Origin: Nitrospinaceae bacterium
GTDB lineage: Bacteria; Nitrospinota; Nitrospinia; Nitrospinales; VA-1
Length of the DNA: 5,178 nucleotides
Assembly: GCA_029261435.1 (NCBI GenBank)
Contig: JAJDBI010000153.1
Span: 1-5,178, forward strand
Direction: 5' to 3'
Shown here in pieces: positions 1 through 4,862 of the stretch. The notes under the pieces are model-generated. The model saw only the letters and a program-made list of their open reading frames with translations. It was not told where the DNA came from and did not search any database. Each line of letters starts with the position of its first letter. The stretch's first letter is position 1. The position numbers and the translations under genes were made by a program.

Positions 1-16
1 TTAACCGGAAAATGTC

Positions 17-481
17 ATGAAAAAAATTGCTATCGCATCCGATCATGGTGGATTCGATCTTAAGGAAAGTATCATAGCCCACTTGTTAAATACAGGTTGG
101 GAAGTGGATGATTTAGGCCCGCATAGCGGAGATTCTGTGGACTACCCTGACTTCGGGATAAAGCTTGCAGAAGAAGTTTCAGATAAAAAAGTAGAACGCG
201 GCATCGTGATTTGCGGCACGGGCATAGGCATGTCCATCGTTGTTAATCGCTTTCCGGGAATTCGTGGGACTCTATGCTCCGATGTATTCACGGCTAAATT
301 ATGTCGCGAACATAATGATTCAAATATTCTGGTAATGGGGGGCAGGGTGATTGGCAAGGGGTTGGCCGCTGAAATTGTCAATACTTGGCTCAACACGCCT
401 TTTGAACGGGGGCGTCACCAAAGACGTCTTGATAAAATCAATCAAATAGATGCTTCTTTAAAGTCTAAAGAAAATCTTTAA
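17..481 (+). CDS. rpiB: Ribose-5-phosphate isomerase B (RpiB/LacA/LacB family)
   Basis: The 154-residue product should be the cytosolic enzyme that interconverts ribose 5-phosphate and ribulose 5-phosphate in the non-oxidative pentose phosphate pathway. Visible family signatures are the N-terminal SDHGG (D9, H10), the YPD at 43-45, the active-site loop CGTGIGMS with C66 as the expected catalytic base, the FPGIRGTLCSD segment (79-89), REHND with H99, and VMGGR (106-110) near the C-terminal third. The length is a few residues above the usual 145-150. C66 marks the cysteine-type enzyme, unlike the mycobacterial type that uses Glu. The start is ATG at 17 with a weak GGA about 7 bases upstream. 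glyA follows after 18 bases, so the two are probably co-transcribed. The start overlaps a TGA (18-20) that ends a frame open to the left edge, so an upstream gene may overlap by ATGA. Allose-6-phosphate isomerase activity is possible within the family, but the context favours RpiB. Confidence 0.96.
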   Translation: MKKIAIASDHGGFDLKESIIAHLLNTGWEVDDLGPHSGDSVDYPDFGIKLAEEVSDKKVERGIVICGTGIGMSIVVNRFPGIRGTLCSDVFTAKLCREHNDSNILVMGGRVIGKGLAAEIVNTWLNTPFERGRHQRRLDKINQIDASLKSKENL

Positions 482-484
482 TTC

Positions 485-490
485 AAGGAG
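485..490 (+). promoter_or_regulatory. Strong Shine-Dalgarno for glyA that fixes a TTG start
   Basis: AAGGAG lies 9 bases before TTG at 500. No in-frame ATG gives a better start: the residues just after the TTG already match the family N-terminus (a short acidic segment leading to an E-x-x-R-x-x-x-T-L-E-M-I-A-S-E-N pattern). The ribosome site therefore supports initiation at TTG. Confidence 0.8.
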
Positions 491-499
491 ATAGGTAAA

Positions 500-1747
500 T
501 TGTCACTCGCCGATTTTGACCCAGAGATCGCTCAATCTATTAGAGATGAAACTGAGCGGGAAAATAATACCCTTGAGATGATCGCCTCAGAAAACTTTGT
601 CAGCGCTGAGGTGCAAGAAGCTCAAGGCTCGGTCATGACCAATAAATATGCTGAAGGCTATCCCGGTAAACGATATTACGGTGGTTGTGAATTCGTTGAT
701 GTCGCCGAGAGCCTTGCTATTGAACGGGCAAAAAAAATATTTGGTGCCGAGCATGCCAATGTCCAGCCACATTCCGGCTCCCAGGCCAATATGGCGGTTT
801 ATCACACGGTCTGCCAGCCTGGAGATACTATACTGGGAATGAACTTGTCACACGGCGGACATCTGACTCATGGCTGCCCGGTAAACTTTTCAGGCTACAC
901 CTATAACGTTGTGGCTTATGGGGTGAATCAGGAAACCGAACAGATCGACTATGATGAAGTGCGAAAACTGGCTCAGGAAAATAAACCTAAAATGATCATT
1001 GTGGGTGCGAGTGCTTACCCAAGAGTGATTGATCCTGTTAAGTTCCGGGAAATTGCCGATGAGGTCGGGGCAAAAATCATGACGGATATTGCGCATCCTG
1101 CCGGGCTGGTCGCGGCGGGTCTTTATCCTTCACCCGTGGCCTACTCAGACTTTGTGACCACTACCACGCATAAAACTTTAAGAGGTCCTCGTGGTGGCAT
1201 GATCTTATGTCGGGAAGAAGATGCAAAGGAGGTTAATAAAAGGATCTTTCCTGGTATTCAAGGTGGACCCCTCATGCATGTGATTGCTGCAAAGGCTGTT
1301 GCTTTTAAGGAGGCCTTAAGTCCAGACTTTGTGACCTATCAAAAACAGGTGATTGCCAACGCCAAATGCCTGGCGCAGTTTTTGATCGATCAGGGATATA
1401 AAATTGTCAGTGGTGGAACCGATACTCACCTGATGCTGGTCGATTTGCGTCCGCAAGATATAACCGGTAAAGATGCAGAAGCCGCTCTTGAAAAGGCTGG
1501 TATCACGGTGAATAAAAATACCGTACCTTTTGAGACTCGGAGTCCGTTTGTGACCTCGGGTGTTCGAATTGGCACGCCAGCGCTGACCACCCGGGGAATG
1601 AAAGAAAATGAAATGCGTAAAATCGGAGAAATGATTATCCAGACACTCGAAAAAGTTGAGGATGATAGTTTCCACGCCGAAACCCGTAAAAAAGTTCGTG
1701 AACTCTGCGACCAGTTTCCTCTTCATCTGGAACTCACCAATAAGTAA
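500..1747 (+). CDS. glyA: Serine hydroxymethyltransferase
   Basis: This is a cytosolic, PLP-dependent fold-type I enzyme that converts serine and tetrahydrofolate to glycine and 5,10-methylene-tetrahydrofolate, the main source of one-carbon units for thymidylate, purines and methionine. The 415-residue length is typical. Family residues are all visible: the LEMIASEN motif (25-32); NKYAEGYPGKRYYGG (48-62) with Y50, E52 and Y60; GGHLTHG with the cofactor-stacking H121; TDIAHPAG with D196 and H199; TTTTHKT with the Schiff-base lysine K225; and SGVRIGTPA with the carboxylate-binding R356. The AHPAG form, in place of the commoner AHIAG or AHFAG, is a minor lineage variant. Translation starts at TTG behind AAGGAG. 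The gene lies between rpiB and nrdR with gaps of 18 and 3 bases, which indicates one operon. No damage is seen and the assignment is secure. Confidence 0.99.
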   Translation: MSLADFDPEIAQSIRDETERENNTLEMIASENFVSAEVQEAQGSVMTNKYAEGYPGKRYYGGCEFVDVAESLAIERAKKIFGAEHANVQPHSGSQANMAVYHTVCQPGDTILGMNLSHGGHLTHGCPVNFSGYTYNVVAYGVNQETEQIDYDEVRKLAQENKPKMIIVGASAYPRVIDPVKFREIADEVGAKIMTDIAHPAGLVAAGLYPSPVAYSDFVTTTTHKTLRGPRGGMILCREEDAKEVNKRIFPGIQGGPLMHVIAAKAVAFKEALSPDFVTYQKQVIANAKCLAQFLIDQGYKIVSGGTDTHLMLVDLRPQDITGKDAEAALEKAGITVNKNTVPFETRSPFVTSGVRIGTPALTTRGMKENEMRKIGEMIIQTLEKVEDDSFHAETRKKVRELCDQFPLHLELTNK

Positions 1748-1750
1748 ACT

Positions 1751-2215
1751 ATGAGATGTCCCGGCTGCTCCGGCATGGAAAACAAAGTCATTGACTCCCG
1801 CTTGAATAAAGAAGGGACCGTTATACGAAGGCGAAGGGAATGCCTGAGTTGTTCCGAGAGGTTCACCACCTACGAAAAACTGGAACGATCCTTACCTCTA
1901 CTGATTAAGAAGGACGGTCGGCGTGAAGAGTTTGATCGCGACAAGGTCATTGATGGGGTTAAAAAAGCCTGCCAGAAAAGACCGGTCAGCATCAAAGACA
2001 TTGAAGAACTTGTCGACCGTGTCGAGCAATACCTTCAGGAGTTAGGTGAGAAGGAAGTATCCGCTGTGAAGATTGGCGAAAAAGTCATTAGTGAAATCTA
2101 TAAACTGGACGATGTTGCCTACGTGCGTTTTGCTTCCGTCTACCGGTCCTTCAAAGACGTGAATGAATTCATGGTCGAACTCAAAGAAGTTCTCAAGAGT
2201 AAAGAGAACAATTAA
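1751..2215 (+). CDS. nrdR: Transcriptional repressor NrdR
   Basis: NrdR is the nucleotide-sensing repressor of ribonucleotide reductase operons. It binds ATP or dATP and then NrdR boxes. The 154-residue product has the full architecture. The N-terminal zinc ribbon has C3-x2-C6 and C31-x2-C34, with the signature VIDSR (13-17), IRRRREC (25-31) and RFTTYE (37-42). An ATP-cone domain follows from about residue 46 to 136, opening with IKKDGRREEFDRDKV and containing GEKEVSAVKIGE and LDDVAYVRFASVYRSF. The length matches the family. ATG is only 3 bases after the glyA stop and has no good Shine-Dalgarno, so translation is probably coupled to glyA. The glyA-nrdR pairing ties one-carbon supply for dTMP to control of dNTP synthesis. 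I did not find a convincing NrdR box in the window, so its targets lie elsewhere. Confidence 0.98.
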   Translation: MRCPGCSGMENKVIDSRLNKEGTVIRRRRECLSCSERFTTYEKLERSLPLLIKKDGRREEFDRDKVIDGVKKACQKRPVSIKDIEELVDRVEQYLQELGEKEVSAVKIGEKVISEIYKLDDVAYVRFASVYRSFKDVNEFMVELKEVLKSKENN

Positions 2216-2231
2216 TGCGACTTGCTTTTGT

Positions 2232-2267
2232 GAACTGAATCTTTTTAATAGTATAAAAAATTAGTTC
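2232..2267. terminator. Possible AT-rich bidirectional terminator hairpin between convergent genes
   Basis: GAACT (2232-2236) pairs with AGTTC (2263-2267), AAT (2238-2240) with ATT (2260-2262), and TTTTT (2242-2246) with AAAAA (2255-2259). This gives a 13-bp stem with single-base bulges at 2237 and 2241 and an 8-base loop. It fills the 51-base gap between the nrdR stop and the opposite-strand receptor stop, where a two-way terminator is expected. The stem has few GC pairs and no clean T-tract follows on either strand, so the call is weak. Confidence 0.27.
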
Positions 2268-3316
2268 TATTTCATCTCACCTACAATATTCTGCAGGTCT
2301 GTTGCCATATTTGCTAATTCTCCAGCGGCTTTTTGAGAGTCAGACGCACCCTCGGTGGTGTTTTGAGCCGCATTGGCGACACTTGAAATATTCTCGACAA
2401 TTTCCTGAGACCCTCGGGAAGCCTCTGTGACATTACGGGTGATCTCGTTGGTTGTGGCCGACTGTTCTTCCACAGCGCTGGCAATGGTGTTGGAGATATC
2501 ACTGATCTGCCCAATAACTGTGCTGATCTCACCAATAGCCAATACGGCACTTTCAGTGTCTGTTTGAATTGCCTGAATCTTATTGCTAATGTCTTCAGTG
2601 GCTTTAGCTGTCTGGTTGGCCAGTTCCTTAACCTCATTCGCAACAACGGCAAATCCCTTACCAGCTTCACCAGCTCGTGCAGCCTCAATAGTGGCATTTA
2701 GGGCAAGAAGATTGGTCTGTTCCGCTATGGAGGTAATGACCTTTACTACTTGGCCAATTTCAGCCGAACTTTCACCCAGTTTGGTCACTGTTTTGTTTGT
2801 GGTGTCGGCAAGCTCTACTGCATCGCTGGTGACTTTGGTAGCTTGATTAGCGTTATTTGCGATTTCTCTAATACTTGCACTCATTTCCTCTGAACCTGTT
2901 GCCACAGTTTGAATATTCTGATTCACTTGATCTGCGGCAGAGGAGACAACCTTGGATTGAGCCGAAGTTTCTTCAGCATTGGTAGACATCTGTTGACTGG
3001 TAGCGGTCAACTCTTCGGAGGCTCCGGCAAGGGTCTGGGCTTTTCCAGTTACCTTCTCCATAACCGAATTGATTTTTTCCTCCATTTTCTTCTTTTCAGT
3101 TATGTCTGTAGCAAACTTTATAACTTTAAATACCTTACCGTTTAAATCTAAAATTGGATTATAGGTAGCTTGAATCCAAACTTCTTTACCACCTTTTCCT
3201 ATTCTCTTGTATTCACCGGCATCAAATTCGCCCCGGTTGAGTTTCTCCCAAAACTTTTTATACTCATTACTTTGTGCATTAGGAAGGTTCGCAAAAAACT
3301 CTATGATGCTGGCCAA
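2267..3316 (-). CDS. C-terminal fragment of the split receptor: end of PAS3 plus MCP signalling domain
   Basis: This is a 349-residue open frame. Its first 13 residues, from a TTG at 3314-3316, are out-of-frame readthrough of PAS3; homology to the other PAS copies resumes at AQSNEYKKFWEKL (residues 14-26). The PAS end runs to DITEKK (71-76), then a coiled coil with the MCP tip at 199-233 (EQTNLLALNATIEAARAGE, GKGFAVVANEVKELA). The two arms flanking the tip are about 135 residues each. They are rich in Ala, Glu, Gln, Ser and Thr, as expected for methylatable helices. No Shine-Dalgarno fits the TTG. If the break is real, internal initiation at ATG 3083-3085 (MEEKINSVMEK) would yield a bare signalling domain; this is speculative. 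More likely it is the second half of one gene. Confidence 0.7.
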   Translation of the reverse strand: MASIIEFFANLPNAQSNEYKKFWEKLNRGEFDAGEYKRIGKGGKEVWIQATYNPILDLNGKVFKVIKFATDITEKKKMEEKINSVMEKVTGKAQTLAGASEELTATSQQMSTNAEETSAQSKVVSSAADQVNQNIQTVATGSEEMSASIREIANNANQATKVTSDAVELADTTNKTVTKLGESSAEIGQVVKVITSIAEQTNLLALNATIEAARAGEAGKGFAVVANEVKELANQTAKATEDISNKIQAIQTDTESAVLAIGEISTVIGQISDISNTIASAVEEQSATTNEITRNVTEASRGSQEIVENISSVANAAQNTTEGASDSQKAAGELANMATDLQNIVGEMK

Positions 3317-4163
3317 CCCCCTCAGCCAAGGTATACCCCATCACATTCAAGAAATTATCGTTGGCGGTGATGACGGTTCCATCCATATTAAATTCAATAG
3401 TACCTTGAGATTTATCAATGGCATCCAGTTTTGCCAGGCTTTCAGCTGACTCCATCTTCTGCTGACTAATCTCGGTAGCAAATTTTACAACCTTGAAGGG
3501 TTTGCCATTCATGTCTAATATTGGGTTGTAAGAAGCTTGAATCCAAACTTCTTTACCACCTTTTCCTATTCTCTTGTATTCACCGGAATCATACTCACCC
3601 CGGTTGAGTTTCTCCCAAAATTTTTTATACTCATTACTTTGTGCATAGGAAGGTTCGCAAAAAACTCTATGATGCTGGCCAACCCCCTCAGCCAAGGTAT
3701 ACCCCATCACATTTAAAAAATTGTCATTGACTGTGATGACTGTTCCATCCATATTAAATTCAATCACGCCTTGAGATTTTCCAATGGCAGCAACTTTTCC
3801 CTCGTACTCGGCATTCTTCAGTTTTTGTTCCGTAACCTCGGTAGCAAACTTTATCACCTTGTAGGGTTTGCCATTCGAGTCAAATATTGGGTTGTAAGAA
3901 GCTTGAATCCAAACTTCTTTACCACTTTTTCCTATTCGCTTGTATTCCCCGGCATCAAACTCACCCCGGTTGAGTTTCTCCCAAAACATTCTATATTCGG
4001 CACTTTGTGCATAGGAAGGTTCGCAAAAAACCCTATGATGTTGGCCTGTGGCCTCCTGAAGGCTGTAACCCATAACATTTAAAAAATTTTCATTGGCCGT
4101 GATGACTGTTCCATCCATGTTAAATTCAATGGTGCCTTGAGACTTGTCGATAGCATCAAGTTT
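3089..4163 (-). repeat. Three tandem 366-base repeats, each encoding a PAS domain
   Basis: The same coding unit occurs three times with an exact 122-codon period. For example, SQG begins at residues 49, 171 and 293, and the + strand landmark TGAATCCAAA begins at 3904, 3538 and 3171. The spacing is 366 bases between copies 1 and 2 but 367 between copies 2 and 3, which locates the single extra base. Approximate units are 3798-4163 (PAS1), 3432-3797 (PAS2) and 3089-3431 (PAS3, where homology fades into the signalling coil). Copies 2 and 3 are the closest pair across the middle of the domain, while the start of copy 3 matches copy 1 better at protein level. Confidence 0.92.
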
Positions 4164-4286
4164 AGCTTGTATAACAAGTTGCTCTTGTTTAGATTTCTCT
4201 AACTCAAGTTGATGGTTTTTCCCAATTCCCAAAATACCCAAAAAACCTGATTTCGAAACTTGTTGTTGATCAACTAAACTATTCAT
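3279..4286 (-). CDS. N-terminal fragment of the split receptor: two complete PAS domains and half of a third
   Basis: This is a 335-residue ORF starting at ATG (4284-4286) behind a good AGGAG. Residues 1-41 form a short leader with a charged helix (about 24-41). PAS1 covers about 44-155 and PAS2 about 166-277. PAS3 stops at CEPS (332-335) on the TAA made by the inserted base. Each PAS carries the same landmarks: SQG-[TV]-IEFNMDGTVIT at its start, NFLNVMGY, QHHRVFC (Cys at 88, 210 and 332), and FWEKLNRGE. If the frameshift is real, the product would be a soluble PAS-only polypeptide with no output domain and probably an unstable third PAS. It would be unable to signal to CheA alone, although it might dimerise with other PAS proteins. 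The genuine gene start and the ribosome site belong to this fragment. Confidence 0.75.
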   Translation of the reverse strand: MNSLVDQQQVSKSGFLGILGIGKNHQLELEKSKQEQLVIQAKLDAIDKSQGTIEFNMDGTVITANENFLNVMGYSLQEATGQHHRVFCEPSYAQSAEYRMFWEKLNRGEFDAGEYKRIGKSGKEVWIQASYNPIFDSNGKPYKVIKFATEVTEQKLKNAEYEGKVAAIGKSQGVIEFNMDGTVITVNDNFLNVMGYTLAEGVGQHHRVFCEPSYAQSNEYKKFWEKLNRGEYDSGEYKRIGKGGKEVWIQASYNPILDMNGKPFKVVKFATEISQQKMESAESLAKLDAIDKSQGTIEFNMDGTVITANDNFLNVMGYTLAEGVGQHHRVFCEPS

Positions 4287-4293
4287 TATTTCT

Positions 4294-4298
4294 CTCCT
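4294..4298 (-). promoter_or_regulatory. Shine-Dalgarno of the chemoreceptor gene
   Basis: Read on the minus strand, AGGAG (within AGAGGAGAG) lies 7 bases before the ATG at 4284-4286. This confirms the N-terminus of the receptor and indicates that the gene was adapted for efficient translation. Confidence 0.75.
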
Positions 4299-4315
4299 CT
4301 AGATGAGAATGTATT

Positions 4316-4344
4316 GTGACAATAGCAATCGCGGTATTTAAAAT
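4316..4344 (+). promoter_or_regulatory. Candidate rightward sigma-70 promoter, divergent from the chemoreceptor gene
   Basis: GTGACA (4316-4321) and TAAAAT (4339-4344) each match the sigma-70 consensus at 5 of 6 bases, with an ideal 17-base spacer. Transcription would start near 4351 and run into the intergenic region, away from the receptor gene. No protein gene lies within 500 bases downstream, so it may drive a non-coding transcript, act in a long leader of the ccs-like gene, or be a chance match in AT-rich DNA. Confidence 0.33.
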
Positions 4345-4362
4345 AGAACTCTTCCCTTTCAA
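4336..4362 (-). promoter_or_regulatory. Weak candidate promoter for the chemoreceptor gene
   Basis: On the minus strand, TTGAAA (4357-4362) is a 5/6 match to a sigma-70 -35 box. It is followed after 15 bases by TTAAAT (4336-4341), or after 16 by TAAATA. An A7 run at 4382-4388 sits where an UP element would lie. The short spacer and mediocre -10 keep confidence low. I looked for flagellar sigma-28 and sigma-54 patterns and found no convincing match. Confidence 0.25.
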
Positions 4363-4601
4363 GCTTTATAGAGAGAAGTAATTTTTTTGTGTAAAAGAGC
4401 ATTTTCTCCAAGTGCTTATCTAACTACTAGTCAACTTAGTCTATAGTCGTTAAAGAAACTTACGTACCTGTAATATAAGAAATTCTTAAAGATATTTTTT
4501 GATCTACAAAAAATACATTTCTGCTGCATTAATGGACAACCCGCCTGAACGCGAGATATATAGAATGCTATAGTCTGTCTAATCATGATAAAGGCCCTTA
4601 A

Positions 4602-4669
4602 AAGGTTACACAAGGTTAATGTATGCTGTATCAAAAAATATGACGCAACTGTGACATTTACAAGGTTAA
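4602..4669 (+). repeat. Phased direct repeats of AAGGTTA
   Basis: AAGGTTA occurs at 4602-4608, 4612-4618 and 4662-4668, with start-to-start distances of 10 and 50 bases. The last two copies extend to an identical 10-mer, ACAAGGTTAA (4610-4619 and 4660-4669). Spacing near whole helical turns would put all copies on one face of the DNA, as in binding sites for response regulators and other tandem-binding activators. The binding protein is unknown. A possible weak promoter (TTACAC at 4606-4611, 17 bases, TATCAA at 4629-4634) overlaps the first two copies. Confidence 0.4.
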
Positions 4670-4706
4670 GCAAACTACAGTCCAAAGTAAATTGAACACC
4701 AATTTT

Positions 4707-4746
4707 TCAATCGGGGTATGAAGATAGGGTCGAATATCTCGATTGA
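4707..4746 (+). terminator. 13-bp hairpin followed by T-rich sequence, possible terminator or RNA element
   Basis: Bases 4707-4719 (TCAATCGGGGTAT) pair with 4734-4746 (ATATCTCGATTGA) as 13 consecutive pairs, two of them G-U, around a 14-base loop. The wobble pairs fold only in + strand RNA; on the minus strand they become A-C mismatches. The following bases (4747-4766) are T-rich, with T5 at 4762-4766, but the tract does not directly abut the stem. It could end a rightward transcript made inside the intergenic region, or be a structured leader. Confidence 0.33.
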
Positions 4747-4807
4747 GTAACTGTTTGTTCTTTTTATATACCTCAGTGGTGAGCAGTTGAATCCCAGAAA
4801 ACAAAAT

Positions 4808-4836
4808 GTTACGATACATTCCATAATATTTATAAT
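4808..4836 (+). promoter_or_regulatory. Candidate promoter of the ccs-like gene
   Basis: A perfect TATAAT (4831-4836) lies 26 bases before the ATG at 4863, preceded after 17 bases by a poor -35 (GTTACG, 3 of 6). Transcription would begin near 4843 and leave a leader of about 20 bases. The GAGG at 4837-4840 is too far from the ATG to be its ribosome site, so the start region has no clear Shine-Dalgarno. Confidence 0.45.
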
Positions 4837-4862
4837 GAGGTATTCTGCATCTGCGGTCGGCC

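Larger units (their letters stand above)
2267..4286 (-). pseudogene. Triple-PAS methyl-accepting chemotaxis protein (BdlA/Aer-like, soluble), split by a 1-base frameshift
   Basis: Removing one base at + strand 3279-3280 restores a single 672-codon reading frame. The encoded protein would have an N-terminal segment (1-41), three PAS domains (about 44-155, 166-277 and 288-399), and a long coiled-coil MCP signalling domain (about 403-672) with the hairpin tip from EQTNLLALN to VANEVKELA (522-556). Such receptors control the CheA kinase through CheW. There is no transmembrane segment, HAMP domain or periplasmic domain, so it should be cytoplasmic and sense an internal cue. PAS features such as QHHRVFCEPS, FWEKLNRGE and GKEVWIQASYNP match the Aer/BdlA class, whose members bind FAD or haem; which cofactor applies cannot be told here. 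The C-terminus (VGEMK) lacks a CheR-tethering pentapeptide. The extra base turns the TAT of PSYAQS into TAA in PAS3. It may be a true inactivating mutation or a sequence error. No other chemotaxis genes are in view. Confidence 0.85.
4287..4862. other. AT-rich 576-base intergenic region with regulatory-looking elements and no convincing gene
   Basis: The region separates two divergently oriented genes and is clearly richer in A and T than its neighbours. Its open frames on the minus strand (84 and 74 codons) overlap each other and match no family I recognise. One of them begins inside the ccs-like gene. No tRNA or rRNA segment is apparent. Elements listed separately are possible promoters at 4316-4344, 4336-4362 and 4808-4836, AAGGTTA repeats at 4602-4669, and a hairpin at 4707-4746. 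Other short symmetries are TAAGAA-A-TTCTTA (4476-4488) and TATAG-AATG-CTATA (4559-4572). A locally GC-rich patch (about 4534-4555) contains a 13-codon frame (4532-4573) with no ribosome site. I would not call it a gene. Confidence 0.6.

Noticed and set aside
3279..3298. Programmed ribosomal frameshifting to rejoin the two halves of the receptor (T6 run on the minus strand and TCC TAA).
   Set aside because: A +1 shift is needed, but the T6 run would favour a different slip and a Ser tRNA moving from TCC to CCT pairs badly. The other repeat copies carry the same T6 run without a frame change, so a simple insertion explains the data.
4339..4370. A flagellar sigma-28 promoter upstream of the receptor gene (TAAAGCTT on the minus strand resembles its -35).
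   Set aside because: At the required 11-base spacing the -10 region (GTTCTATT) has almost no match to GCCGATAA.
4348..4388. A terminator made of a short stem near 4356-4375 and the T7 run at 4382-4388 on the + strand.
   Set aside because: The best stem is only about 5 pairs with a G-T wobble, too weak for an intrinsic terminator. The T7 run may instead be an A-tract for the leftward promoter.
4532..4573. A 13-codon frame (MDNPPEREIYRML) on the + strand in a GC-rich patch.
   Set aside because: No Shine-Dalgarno precedes the ATG and nothing supports translation. Its stop lies in a small inverted repeat that may explain the local pattern.
4441..4575. The octamer CTATAGTC occurring twice (4441-4448 and 4568-4575).
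   Set aside because: One 8-base repeat in several hundred AT-rich bases is easily chance, and neither spacing nor context supports a function.
4555..4580. An NrdR box around the AT-rich ATATATAG/CTATAG sequence.
   Set aside because: It lacks the ACA...TGT flanks and the paired 16-base spacing typical of NrdR sites, and no ribonucleotide reductase gene is nearby.
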